14,963 nucleotides of DNA from Baffinella frigidus (GCA_026770585.1 MU646795.1:135819-150781), one strand, 5' to 3'; counted from the first letter of the stretch, positions 1-6,980 are shown. Notes: generated by a model from the letters alone, not told the origin. Translations and numbers: made by a program.

Positions 1-47
1 CTCCTCCCTCCTCCCTCCTCCCTCCTCCCTCCTCCCTCCCTCATCGA
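1..47. repeat. CTCCTCC low-complexity tract
   Basis: Pyrimidine-only tandem repeat of CTCCTCC units at the left edge of the window. It could serve as the polypyrimidine tract of an intron ending at the AG at 53-54. The rest of the stretch up to about 440 is pyrimidine-rich (100-150) and then unremarkable; I see no gene in it. Confidence 0.8.
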
Positions 48-54
48 CCCTCAG

Positions 55-96
55 GGCGCCTCGAAGTTTGTCCTGCTCCTTCTGCAGAGGGGGGGG
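55..96 (+). CDS. possible exon of the split gene (weak)
   Basis: A 42-base block preceded by a pyrimidine tract and CAG and followed by GT (97-98). It is open in phase 0 and reads GASKFVLLLLQRGG. If real it would be an upstream, hydrophobic strand-like part of the same plus-strand gene as blocks a to h, because border phases match. There is no other support: the run of G at the donor is low complexity and the exon is very short. Treat it as a candidate only. Confidence 0.22.
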
Positions 97-444
97 GTGT
101 TCGTCCCAGCTCCCTCCTCCACCCTCCCCCCTCCTCCCCCTAACTTCTACACGATTGCTTTGTAATCTGTCGTGTGATCCTTTTCCCTCCACCCCCGCGG
201 CTGATCTGAAATCGCGATTGATATTGTCGAAATGTGCCCCGCGCCGAAAAAGATGAGGTCACGTCAGGCACGGATCCTACATTTCCCCGGATTTTTTGCC
301 TTTTGTGGCATGTTATGGGCGGGGGTGGCTATTTTGGGATACAGCACATGCCTAAGATAGCCAAAATGTTCAATTCTTGGGAAATGCGGCTCGTTCCTGA
401 CCTGATCTTGATTCCGCGCGAAGCCCATTTCGACAACATACTCC

Positions 445-582
445 GCTGGTCCTGAATGTGGTTTTCTGGGCGCCAACATTTCCCGGAATCGCTCTACAAA
501 GAGGACACGACTCGTTTGCCATCTGGTACAAAACGGACGCGACTCGTCTGTTGGCTGGTCGTGACTGTGGTTTTCTGGGCGC
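445..582 (+). repeat. imperfect direct repeat, 109-bp spacing
   Basis: A 29-base segment (445-473) starting GCTGGTC and containing TGTGGTTTTCTGGGCGC recurs at 554-582 with two mismatches. Between them a smaller motif, GACRCGACTCGT, also appears twice. Duplicated intergenic or intronic DNA with no coding signal. Confidence 0.75.
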
Positions 583-610
583 GTAGGTGCGGGCCGAAGT
601 TTCCGGGGAG

Positions 611-733
611 ATCCTGCTCTCTTTCCTCCTCTCGCGCACCACCTTCCACCACCCTACGTGCGACCTCGTGGTACGACCCCCCTCCACGCAGAAGGCTACA
701 GGGACCACTTTTGAACCGGGATTGGATCTTTTT
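611..733 (+). repeat. dispersed repeat R1, copy 1
   Basis: A 123-base segment starting AGATCCTGCTCTCTTTC and ending GGATTGGATCTTTTTC. The same segment recurs at 1117-1361, where it is split by a tract of telomere-like repeat. The shared core TGCGACCTCGTGGT is identical in both. Origin unknown. Confidence 0.75.
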
Positions 734-845
734 CTTCAATGTGTGTTGGAAATTGGTCACGTTACCCCGGATATCTGGGGCTGGGCGTTCATCGTAGCCT
801 CGTTGTACGCTGGAGTCCTTCCCTCAGCTGTTGGTTATGCTGTCC

Positions 846-975
846 CAACCTGGAGGCAACCCTGGGGCAAATCGTAAGTCAATCTCCCACAAATGCCCTC
901 GGATTCCAAGTGATTTGTATGGGAGTTGACTTGAGAAAGCATCGATTTGCCCATAAGTTGCCTCCAGGGTGGTTG
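846..975. mobile_element. MITE-E: imperfect hairpin element
   Basis: Two arms of about 55-60 bases are reverse complements: the left arm begins CAACCTGGAGGCAAC and the right arm ends GTTGCCTCCAGGGTGGTTG. GGGCAAATCG on the left pairs with CGATTTGCCC on the right. A textbook-like splice donor, GTAAGT at 881, lies inside the left arm and so is probably not a gene splice site. No coding capacity. Single copy here, so the mobile-element label is inferred from hairpin form. Confidence 0.55.
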
Positions 976-1116
976 CGCGTCAGGCTGCGTGACGTGTCAT
1001 GCGTTCAAGGTCTTTGGTTTCGGGTTTGGGGTGTGGTTGGCAAGTGTGTGTACAAATGTTATGTGGTGGTACAAATTGCAAGTGCCCCCCCCCCCCCAAC
1101 GAAGCTCTTGATGAGA

Positions 1117-1361
1117 GATCCTGCTCTCTTTCGCCCTCGCGCTGGCTACCCTCCACCTCCCTGCATGCGGCCTTGTGGTGAGTGATTCAGGCTTGAGGGT
1201 GTAGGCTGAAGGGTGTAGGCTTGAGTGTGTAAGGTGTAGGGCGGAGGGTTGCGGTGTAGGGCTGAGGGTGTAAGTAGGGTACCCTGCGTGCGACCTCGTG
1301 GTGCGCCTCCCCCCCACTCACAAGGCTGCAGACACCACTTTTTGACGGGGGTTGGATCTTT
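1117..1361 (+). repeat. dispersed repeat R1, copy 2, interrupted
   Basis: Matches 611-733 in two pieces: 1117-1182 (AGATCCTGCTCTCTTTCGCCC onward) and 1276-1361 (ACCCTGCGTGCGACCTCGTGGT onward to GGATCTTTTCC). The pieces are separated by about 90 bases of degenerate telomere-like G-strand repeat. The break point in this copy suggests that the telomere-like tract was inserted or expanded within it. Confidence 0.7.
1186..1275. repeat. degenerate telomere-like array (GGGTGTA type)
   Basis: About a dozen imperfect heptamers related to GGGTGTA/GGGCTGA, with the G-rich strand on plus. It lies inside repeat R1 copy 2. Confidence 0.75.
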
Positions 1362-1384
1362 TCCTGGTGGTGCGGGACCAGGAT

Positions 1385-1440
1385 CACGCGGATCCGAGTC
1401 ATGATCGGGGTCGTCCCCCCCACCATCGTGAGGGGGGCCT
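1385..1440. other. coding-like block, strand unresolved
   Basis: A short GC-rich block open on both strands. On plus it reads ITRIRVMIGVVPPTIVRGAS; on minus it reads an equally plausible hydrophobic peptide with several Met. No clean acceptor and donor pair fixes the strand. It could be a further exon of the plus-strand split gene or chance. Confidence 0.2.
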
Positions 1441-1712
1441 CCAGCACCCGCTGCCACGGGTGCAGAAGTGTGTGTCGTCTGCATATTGCGTGGGGTTAGA
1501 CGGCCCTGTCGAGGTTCCTCGGCCGGGCCAGATGTCGCGGTAGACAAGGTGCGCTGCCGTCCTTCCCTCCGCTATGGGGCATGCTGTCTTGCTGTCGTGT
1601 GCTGCATTTCCAATACAAACGCATCCAATGCTGGTCTCACAGTTGGTCCCTGTTGCCTTGTGAGAGGACGTCCGTTGACCAGAAGCAAAAAGTTTCCCTC
1701 TCTGCCGTGCAG

Positions 1713-1724
1713 GTGCTGCGTGCC
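1713..1724 (+). pseudogene. truncated copy 1 of block a exon start
   Basis: The acceptor and first codons of block a (CTGCCGTGCAG|GTGCTGCGTGCC) are present, but after 12 bases the sequence runs into MITE-D copy 1 at CCACTTAGCAG. The same acceptor-plus-exon start occurs at 2028 and at 2252. This is an exon-scale duplication cut short by a mobile element. Confidence 0.6.
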
Positions 1725-1730
1725 CACTTA

Positions 1731-1772
<42 letters not shown>

Positions 1773-1836
1773 CCACCGGGGGCTTCACGGATACAGTCCA
1801 TCAAAACTATATGTACTAGAATGTTATCCATTTGCG
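1724..1836 (-). mobile_element. MITE-D copy 1, truncated, with GA expansion
   Basis: Begins CCACTTAGCAG, runs into a GA microsatellite, then resumes CCACCGGGGGCTTCACGG and continues as in MITE-D copy 3 through TACTAGAATGTTATCCATTTGCG. The distal half, including the other terminal repeat, is missing. Same orientation as copy 3, opposite to copy 2. Confidence 0.75.
1733..1773. repeat. GA microsatellite inside MITE-D
   Basis: About 20 GA dinucleotides with one interruption. It replaces the short GCAG-CC junction of intact MITE-D, so the microsatellite arose inside the element. Confidence 0.9.
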
Positions 1837-1943
1837 TACCTCACGTCGTCGCGGAACGTTTCGCTCTCCACGCAGGATCTTTCGTGGGGGTATTTCGTGG
1901 CTGGTATTTGAGCCATTGGCTGGCATTTGAGCCATTTTCATAT

Positions 1944-1997
1944 CGAAACATTGACTTTTGAAATATTTCCCCCAAAATATTGACTTTTGAAATACCC
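1944..1997 (+). repeat. short tandem duplication (ATTGACTTTTGAAATA)
   Basis: The segment CATTGACTTTTGAAATATTTC is followed about 30 bases later by ATTGACTTTTGAAATACCCC. A local tandem duplication just upstream of block a copy 2. The motif GTTGACTTTTG or similar recurs at 5690 and 9082. Confidence 0.6.
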
Positions 1998-2027
1998 CCC
2001 CAACAATCCTGGGTGGCTGCCGTGCAG

Positions 2028-2064
2028 GTGCTGCGTGCCGTGGATGACGACGAGCCCTCCTGCC
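2028..2064 (+). pseudogene. degenerate copy 2 of block a
   Basis: After CTGCCGTGCAG the sequence reads VLRAVDDDEPSC, parallel to VLRALDDETLLEA of block a at 2252. No donor follows at the equivalent place and similarity fades after about 30 bases. Most likely a fossil of exon duplication. An alternative is a short alternative exon. Confidence 0.5.
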
Positions 2065-2251
2065 AAAACCTAAAACTCTAAAACTTGAGTATCACGCCAA
2101 AAGTGGCCGGAATTGGAGCCCGTGTTGATGATTTCATCCCGGTCTGTGGCCGACAGTTGCGCAAACCGCTCTACCATACTCCACTAGTCCAGCACGGCAG
2201 TGATCACCCCCCCTCTCCCTGCATTATTCAAACGCATTCTTCACCGTGCAG

Positions 2252-2353
2252 GTGTTGCGTGCGCTGGACGACGAGACGCTCCTAGAGGCGCTGCGTCCCT
2301 TCGGACGCGACCACATCTCCGCCCTCGCGCCGTGCCCTCCATCCGCCACCAAG
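2252..2353 (+). CDS. block a: exon of split PA-clan-like protease gene
   Basis: A 102-base exon candidate between the acceptor CACCGTGCAG and the donor AAG|GTTGCA. It is phase 0 at both ends and gives 34 residues, beginning VLRALDDETLLEALRPFGRD and ending APCPPSATK. GC-rich at third codon positions, unlike the flanks. It joins in frame to block b about 500 bases downstream. The acceptor and start exist in two further copies upstream (1713, 2028), but only this one is complete with a donor. The first part is likely helical, with an acidic stretch. I do not recognise it by itself; membership in the gene is inferred from phase and order. Confidence 0.5.
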
Positions 2354-2414
2354 GTTGCATGTATTCAGGGTTGAGGGTGTAGGCTCCAGCATCGTGGCGT
2401 TGCTAGGATTGCTG

Positions 2415-2531
2415 CAGGGGTACCTCGCTCATAAGAAACTGCCCCCCCCCCCAGGACAACCATAGGGCCCTGGGCATGGTCCTACTGTAGGGTCCTCGGG
2501 GGCGTGGTTTCATATGAGCGAGGTACCCCTG
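2415..2531 (+). mobile_element. MITE-A copy 1
   Basis: Terminal inverted repeats CAGGGGTACCTCGCTCATAA at the left and its complement at the right (with one change, CATATGAGCG). The interior is nearly palindromic, with a run of C, then AGGACAACCATAGGGCCC, ending in a run of G. No coding capacity. Flanks are TG at left and TA at right. It lies in the intron between blocks a and b. Confidence 0.85.
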
Positions 2532-2534
2532 TAG

Positions 2535-2756
2535 GAGTGGCAACCTGGAGCCACGCCAGGTCATAAGTCGGATTTTCATTTTACTGCACCATCTACGGCT
2601 CAAGTTGATTCTCACCCTGGAAACACGCCAAAAGTGTTGGGAATTGGAGCTCTTTGCCGCCGCTGTAAGTTTTTTGTAACACGAAATACTTTTAGCGCGA
2701 AACGTTGCGTATGAAATTCCCACTTATAACGTGGCGTGGAGTGGCAACCTGGAGCA
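2535..2756 (+). repeat. direct repeat GGAGTGGCAACCTGGAGC and neighbours
   Basis: The 18-mer GGAGTGGCAACCTGGAGC occurs at about 2535-2552 and 2739-2756. Between them ACGCCAAAAGTGTTGGGAATTGGAGC (about 2623-2648) resembles 2091-2116. GGAAACACGCCAAAAGT recurs on the other strand at about 7706-7722. Pieces of one dispersed repeat; no gene seen. Confidence 0.6.
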
Positions 2757-2854
2757 GCCTGGCGTGTCTCGAGTAACGGATGATCCTAGCACACGCCCAA
2801 AAGTCACTATATTGACTTGACCAAAAGTCACTTTGTTAACTTTCGTAACCGCAG

Positions 2855-2902
2855 GTGGGCTTCGTGGGACACCGTCTGGCGTCGCCGGACGACCCCGCTC
2901 AG
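2855..2902 (+). CDS. block b: exon of split PA-clan-like protease gene
   Basis: A 48-base exon candidate, acceptor GTAACCGCAG and donor GCTCAG|GTTTGG, phase 0 at both ends, reading VGFVGHRLASPDDPAQ. A beta strand ending in GHRL followed by an acidic proline loop fits a strand of a trypsin-like barrel, but that is inference. The donor GT leads straight into a telomere-like G-strand tract (GTTTGGGG...GGTTTAGGG). Confidence 0.5.
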
Positions 2903-2946
2903 GTTTGGGGATTCGGGTTTAGGGTTTGGGGTTTGGGGTTTAGGGT
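2903..2946. repeat. telomere-like array, G-strand on plus, at the block b donor
   Basis: Five to six heptamers of GGTTTAGG/GGTTTGGG type start directly at the GT of the block b donor, so the 5' splice site is formed at the edge of the array. Confidence 0.8.
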
Positions 2947-3017
2947 CAAGTGCCAAGGGGAAAGCGGAAAAGGGGGAAAGGGGAAAGGGGATCCCGGCGG
3001 GGTTGAAGAAGAGATAA

Positions 3018-3085
3018 AAATGACAATATCACCAGACGTATGCAGTCCCGTGAAGGATGACCGGAATGACTTTATCACCAGACGC
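3018..3085 (+). repeat. short direct repeat (AATGACNNTATCACCAGACG)
   Basis: AATGACAATATCACCAGACG (from 3018) recurs as AATGACTTTATCACCAGACG from about 3064. The stretch 3000-3580 otherwise shows no exon-like signal that I can support. Confidence 0.65.
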
Positions 3086-3583
3086 ACACGTTCCACCACT
3101 CGAGAATGCAAGAGGGGCTCATTGCACTGCGAATCCGGATATTTTGTAAAAGTCAACCCCCCCACAAATCTGTCAACTTTAGAAACGAGATACACCATTG
3201 GTGTACTTCGATTTTCGATTTTCGCCTTGAGTTGACTAATACAAAAACTTGGCCCTGGCAGTGTATTGACATGTGGGGCTGTAAATATTTGTACCAGGGT
3301 AGGGTGTTCCGACCTCGCGTATGTCCTGATGAGGGGTGGAATGGCTCCAAAGGCAATGGAACTTACTACACAAAGGCTACATCGCGGTTTTAAATCGGCC
3401 CCTCTGTCATTCTCGTGGGGCCACGTGCAACTCTTGCGAGGGGAGATTTCCGGGAACGTCGTTTAAGGGGAGCTTACATGTCCGGTTTAAATGTCGGTGC
3501 AAAAAGCATTGAAACGGCTTCCCCAGAAACCTAAGTGTTTTTGACACCAACAGTTCGGACCGTTTACCAAAGGTGTCCGTGGA

Positions 3584-3722
3584 CCACTTAGCAGCGGCCG
3601 AGTTCCTTTCCCCCCGGATATCCGGGGGAAATGCGGTTAGCATCCAATGCGGATGGATAAGATTCTAGTACAAATCGTTTAGATGGACTGTATCCGTGAA
3701 GCCCCCGGTGGCTGCTAAGTGG
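3584..3722 (+). mobile_element. MITE-D copy 2 (complete)
   Basis: A 139-base element with 12-base terminal inverted repeats CCACTTAGCAGC / GCTGCTAAGTGG. The interior carries the palindrome CCCCCGGATATCCGGGGG near the left end and GTATCCGTGAAGCCCCCGG at the right. The same sequence occurs reversed at 4816-4954 and truncated at 1724-1836. Non-coding. It sits just upstream of block c. Confidence 0.85.
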
Positions 3723-3758
3723 AGTACAAATAAGTGCCTGACAGGAATGTGGGGACAG

Positions 3759-3809
3759 GTGCAGATTCCAGACGTTGTGGGCGGGGTGGTGCTGGGGCGG
3801 ACATCAAAG
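3759..3809 (+). CDS. block c: exon of split PA-clan-like protease gene
   Basis: A 51-base exon candidate, acceptor GTGGGGACAG and donor TCAAAG|GTACCT, phase 0 at both ends, reading VQIPDVVGGVVLGRTSK. An alternative acceptor (GTGCAG|ATTCC) would shorten it by two codons without changing frame. The hydrophobic VVGGVVLGRTS segment looks like a core beta strand. In the joined frame it leads into GQTFFRTEE of block d. Confidence 0.5.
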
Positions 3810-4079
3810 GTACCTTCAAATCCTACCTCGGGCTACATACACAGTGATACAGTCTATACAACTGTTCTACACTCCATAAATCTACTATACGGTGTATATA
3901 CGCTATTATATCACCAAAGGTACATTCTCCTTCAAATCTGAAATCTCCAACCCCTTCATCTTCAAACCCCAAACCGTTAAAACCTAAACTGTCAAGCCCG
4001 TCTTCTTGAATCCCTCAACCCTCAACCCGCATCCCTCAACCCCAAACCATCAACCAGAAACCATCAACCAGAAACCAGA

Positions 4080-4196
4080 AACACGAAACCAGAAACCCTA
4101 AACCCTAAACCCCTAAACCCTAAACCCTAAACCCTAAACCCTAAACCCTAAACCCCACACCCAAAACCCTAAACCCCAAACCCCAAACCCTAACAC
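4080..4196. repeat. interstitial telomeric repeat CCCTAAA, upstream of block d
   Basis: About a dozen CCCTAAA units, mostly perfect, with the C-rich strand on plus, preceded from about 3990 by degenerate relatives (CCATCAACCAGAAA). It ends five bases before the acceptor of block d (CACCTCAG) and so supplies the C-rich tract and CTAAAC branch-site-like motifs of that intron. Confidence 0.9.
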
Positions 4197-4201
4197 CTCA
4201 G

Positions 4202-4258
4202 GGGCAGACGTTCTTCCGCACGGAGGAGACGCTGGTCATGGGCATGTGCGGCGGCCCG
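4202..4258 (+). CDS. block d: exon with GMCGGP nucleophile-type motif
   Basis: A 57-base exon candidate, acceptor CACCTCAG and donor GGCCCG|GTCCCT, phase 0, reading GQTFFRTEETLVMGMCGGP. Joined to block e it gives GMCGGP|VYD. This matches the pattern around the catalytic residue of trypsin-fold (PA clan) proteases, GxSGGPxxD, with Cys in the Ser position. Cys there is known for 3C-type and other PA-clan Cys peptidases; a degenerate inactive homologue is equally possible. The catalytic His and Asp were not located and would lie upstream. A mutated copy is at 4462. The exon is sandwiched between a CCCTAAA and a CCCTACA array. Confidence 0.62.
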
Positions 4259-4386
4259 GTCCCTCTACCCTACACCCTACACCCTCGACCCTAGACCCTA
4301 CACCCTTCACCCTACACCCTAGACCCTACACTCTACACCCTAGACCCTACACCCTACACCCTACACCCTATACCCTATACCCTGAC
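4259..4386. repeat. telomere-like array CCCTACA/CCCTAGA, downstream of block d
   Basis: About 17 heptamers of CCCTACA with CCCTAGA and CCCTATA variants, beginning at the donor of block d. The array upstream of the exon is CCCTAAA, so two homogenised variants flank one 57-base exon. Confidence 0.9.
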
Positions 4387-4433
4387 CCGAAACCAGAAAG
4401 GGGGGAGGGGACCAGTCCGCCCCCTCCCCATAA

Positions 4434-4700
4434 GTCTACGTGCGTCCACTTTTGGCGGTCGGGGCAGACGTTGTTCCGCACAGAGGAGACGCTGGTCATG
4501 GGCATGTGCAGCTGCCTGGTCCCTCCCCCTCTCCCTAAAGATTATACGGAGACTACATGTCAGATTATAGGGATTACATGGGGAGTCCCGCCCCCTCCCT
4601 AGAGTGGTATGCCCCCTCCATGTACGTCTACGTGTGTCCACTTTTGGCGGTCGCGTGGCTGTTGCCCCCTCTCCCTGAAGGATTGTAGGGACTCCGTATG
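4434..4700 (+). repeat. segmental direct duplication carrying block d copy 2
   Basis: The 28-base segment 4434-4461 (GTCTACGTGCGTCCACTT...) recurs at 4626-4653 with one mismatch. CCCCTCTCCCTAAAGATT (about 4526) recurs as CCCCTCTCCCTGAAGGATT (about 4666). The first unit includes the degenerate exon at 4462. Confidence 0.7.
4462..4518 (+). pseudogene. degenerate copy of block d exon
   Basis: Fifty-seven bases that align base for base with block d. It reads GQTLFRTEETLVMGMCSCL, so GGP has become SCL. The acceptor AG is lost (GGTCG in place of CTCAG), while the GTCCCT donor is kept. Loss of the conserved glycines and acceptor marks a dead exon copy. Confidence 0.75.
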
Positions 4701-4815
4701 AGATTCTAGGGGGGGGATATGTAAGATGGTGGAGATTTTTTGGAGAGTGCGGGCCTTGGATGCGAGAGAGACCTTTATTAATGCCACCCCATCCGACATG
4801 TCTGCACCCCTCCCG

Positions 4816-4954
4816 CTACTTGGCAGCCACCGGGGGCTTCACGGATACAGTCCATCTAAACTGTTTTTACTAGAATCTTATCCATTCGCATTGGATTCTA
4901 ACCGCATTTCCCCCGAATATCCGGGGGGGGGGGGACTGGGCCGCTGCTAAGTGG
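4816..4954 (-). mobile_element. MITE-D copy 3
   Basis: Reverse orientation of copy 2. Left end CTACTTGGCAGCCACCGGGG (slightly decayed terminal repeat), right end GCCGCTGCTAAGTGG. It includes CCCGAATATCCGGGGG followed by a long G run. It shares CTTCACGGATACAGTCCATC with copies 1 and 2. Lies between blocks d and e. Confidence 0.85.
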
Positions 4955-5116
4955 TACCATGCATCGCACCCCTCTCTGTTTCCGCTCGGTTCGTATCGGT
5001 CGACCAGGTCCGGGGTACATTCGGCGGAGCACGTTACATTTAAATAATATCAAATAATATTTAAATATAATATAACGCGGCGCCTGAACCCTAAACCCAA
5101 ATTCCTGGAGGCTCAG

Positions 5117-5193
5117 GTGTACGACGCAGGAGGGCGGTGCGTGGGCGCGACAGAGGGCATCGTCCCCCAAACCGGCCCCGAGCAGCTCCGCGG
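5117..5193 (+). CDS. block e: exon following the nucleophile motif
   Basis: A 77-base exon candidate, acceptor GAGGCTCAG and donor CGCGG|GTGCGA. It enters in phase 0 and leaves two bases over; the one extra base at the start of block f restores frame exactly. It reads VYDAGGRCVGATEGIVP then QTGPEQLRG. In PA-clan proteases the nucleophile is followed by a strand-turn-strand of the form GGPxxxxxGxxVGxxxG, which DAGGRCVGATEG fits. MITE-B copy 1 begins 10 bases after the donor. A broken copy lies at 5722-5907. Confidence 0.62.
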
Positions 5194-5203
5194 GTGCGAC
5201 CCC

Positions 5204-5364
5204 CCACACACCAGACTTCCAGGGGAGTTTGAATCACCCCTAAGCGATAAGACCTAGGACCCTACAGTAGGCAACCCGTAGGGACATGTGGGGGTTCCTA
5301 CGGATAAGGTAACGGAAACTCGGGCACTGGGTTCCCTAGAATCCCTTGGTAGCCCGCTGTGTGG
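5204..5364 (+). mobile_element. MITE-B copy 1
   Basis: Left terminus CCACACACCAGACTTCCAGG; right terminus, read in reverse, CCACACAGCGGGCTACCAAG. The interior contains CCTAGGACCCTACAGTAGGC, also found in the core of MITE-A, then AACCCGTAGGGACATG and TTCCTACGGATAAGGTAACG. No ORF. Confidence 0.8.
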
Positions 5365-5418
5365 CTACCTCGAAAGTATGAACTCCAGGACTAGCAACGG
5401 CCCCCTGACATAAATGTA

Positions 5419-5535
5419 CAGGGGTGCCTCGCTCATAAGAAAGCACCTTTCCCCCCTAGGACCACCATAGGGTCCTAGGCATCGCCCTACTGTAGGGTTT
5501 TAGGGGGTGGCGCTTTCTTATGAGCAAGGTACCTG
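5419..5535 (+). mobile_element. MITE-A copy 2
   Basis: Left CAGGGGTGCCTCGCTCATAA preceded by TA. The right end GCTTTCTTATGAGCAAGGTACC then lacks two of the terminal C. Core in the same orientation as copy 1. Confidence 0.85.
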
Positions 5536-5588
5536 AGCGCTGCCTCACTCGGGTTGAACGCCACAGACTATTTTCAAGTTGACATGCT

Positions 5589-5675
5589 GGGTGTGAGGTA
5601 CACACCCGTCAACTTTGGAGCGGGAAAGAGCCTCGTCTCACCAAATTGGTGAGACCAAATAGTCACAGACAGGGC
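5589..5675 (+). repeat. dispersed repeat S copy 1, with palindromes
   Basis: Contains a 7-base-arm hairpin GGGTGTG-AGGTA-CACACCC (5589-5607) and a near perfect 21-base palindrome GTCTCACCAAATTGGTGAGAC (about 5635-5655). The GTCAACTTTGGAG and TTGGTGAGACC segments recur at about 10487-10520 (minus), and TTGGTGAGACCNAATAG recurs at 7629-7645 (minus). Possibly SINE-like; see findings. Confidence 0.55.
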
Positions 5676-5721
5676 TGGACGATGGTGAATGTTGACTTTT
5701 GGGATAAGTTGACAGTTGTCG

Positions 5722-5907
5722 GGGCGACGAGGGCATCGTCCCTCCCACCTGAGCTAATCCGGGAACAAGTATTCTTCTTTTAACATCTGGCAATGAAAAT
5801 TACTACACACCGGGTCACGTCCGAAGCAATTGTGTAGTATTTTTTCATGCAGATTTTTTAAAAGAAAAATACTTGTTCCCGGATGAAAGCAGCTCCGGGG
5901 GTGCGAT
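5722..5907 (+). pseudogene. broken copy of block e, split by MITE-C
   Basis: Left piece GGGCGACGAGGGCATCGTCC (5722-5741) matches block e with one base deleted, ending near 5756. Right piece GCAGCTCCGGGGGTGCGA (5889-5906) matches the block e end and donor. MITE-C copy 1 separates them. Both the deletion and the insertion make this a dead exon copy. Downstream bases to about 5950 are open in another frame (IVFERLGPDFVGTC), meaning unknown. Confidence 0.6.
5757..5884 (+). mobile_element. MITE-C copy 1
   Basis: Terminal inverted repeats ATCCGGGAACAAGTATT / AATACTTGTTCCCGGAT. Inner inverted repeat GAAAATTACTACACA against TTGTGTAGTATTTTTTC. 128 bases, non-coding, inserted in a duplicated copy of block e. 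Confidence 0.85.
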
Positions 5908-5998
5908 CGTGTTTGAAAGACTCGGCCCAGATTTTGTTGGCACATGCTAGGGTATATGCTCTAGCGCTCGAGTGTTTCTGTGGTCGCGGTGCTGTGTA

Positions 5999-6126
5999 AT
6001 CTGGGAACAAGTTTTTTTCCTTCAAGCTGGATGGCAGCGAAAATTACTACACAAATGGTCACGTCTCAGAGCGTTTGTGTAGTAATTTTCGTGCATGTTT
6101 TTGTAAGAAAAATACTTGTTCCCGGA
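5999..6126 (+). mobile_element. MITE-C copy 2
   Basis: Same structure as copy 1: ATCTGGGAACAAGTTTTTTT at left, AAGAAAAATACTTGTTCCCG at right, and GCGAAAATTACTACACAAA paired with TTTGTGTAGTAATTTTCG inside. Separated from copy 1 by 114 bases. Confidence 0.85.
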
Positions 6127-6240
6127 AAGCACTGGTCTCCATTGGGAGTGATAAAGCTCTCTCTATGACATTGTGATGAATGCCTATGCACGGGCAGATA
6201 TCATGCCCAGGGGCCAACGATTTCCCTAGGGTGGTGCACC

Positions 6241-6401
6241 CCACACAGCGGACTTCGAAGGGATTTTGAATGTCCCATAAGCGATGATATCTAGGACCCT
6301 ACGGCAGGCAACCCGTAGGAACATGGGGGGGTTCCTACGGATAAGGTAACCCAAACTCGGGCACTGAGTGCCCGAAAATGCCTTCGTAGCCCTCTGTGTG
6401 G
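6241..6401 (+). mobile_element. MITE-B copy 2, flanked by GGTGCACC
   Basis: Left end CCACACAGCGGACTTCGAAG; right end, reversed, CCCACACAGAGGGCTACGAAGG. Bases 6233-6240 and 6401-6408 both read GGTGCACC, either an 8-bp target duplication (as in hAT-type elements) or, since GGTGCACC is itself a palindrome, an extension of the terminal repeat. Confidence 0.8.
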
Positions 6402-6509
6402 GTGCACCGCGCTTGTGTGCACCACCCTAGACGTCTATCGCTCTAGACTCGAAATCAGGGAAACGCTGACCCGTTAATGTCCGTATTTTACAAATCATTT
6501 TTTTTAATT

Positions 6510-6796
6510 TCCTTAATTCAATGTCTTGAATTTCGGATGATCAACGAACTACGCCGCCCGCGTAGGTGCCATGCCTAGGGCCCATGGGCACGCACCGCCC
6601 AAGGGCAACCATCGTATTGCATACGGTAGCATCCTACGGAATGCCGGGATGAGGCCGTTCACCCTTATCTACGAACGGCCGTGTGGGTAGTAATAAAGGT
6701 TCTCTCTTAATTTCGGATAACCAAAGGACATGCGCCCGGGGCAGGTGCGCGGCGCCTCGGTGGGGGTGCATAGCGGCCGTGTTGTGATGGTAATAA

Positions 6797-6833
<37 letters not shown>

Positions 6834-6942
6834 TCAGTTAGGTTACTCGAAATTTCGTCAGGTTGCTCGAAAGGTTCGGTCACCAAAGAACCTACGCGGT
6901 GGGGTGGCATACATACCGGCCGTGTTGATAAAAATGATGGTC

Positions 6943-6973
<31 letters not shown>

Positions 6974-6980
6974 TTGGAGT
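6510..6980 (+). repeat. tandem intron segment with TC microsatellites
   Basis: Three decayed units. Shared pieces are ATTTCGGATAACCAAAGGAC-type starts (6530, 6711, 6875), a GGGGTGCATAGCGGCCGTGTTG-type middle (6665, 6763, 6900), and a TC run end. TC runs are at 6801-6830 and 6943-6974. The middle also recurs at about 7806-7860 and 10223-10280. At 6745-6754 a scrap of the block f start, CAG|GTGCGCGGCG, is present. Confidence 0.7.

Noticed and set aside
370-797. Overlapping 90- to 113-codon ORFs on both strands
   Set aside because: They run through duplicated repeat segments (445-582, 611-733) and have no consistent composition or splice support.
2085-2240. Exon reading RVDDFIPVCGRQLRKPLYHT
   Set aside because: Looks coding at first, but its start lies in a dispersed repeat also found at about 2623, no acceptor and donor pair frames it, and the minus strand has a loose tRNA-like look; too ambiguous to call.
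4375-4641. Minus-strand ORF of 88 codons
   Set aside because: Covers the duplicated dead copy of block d in antisense and part of a telomere-like array.
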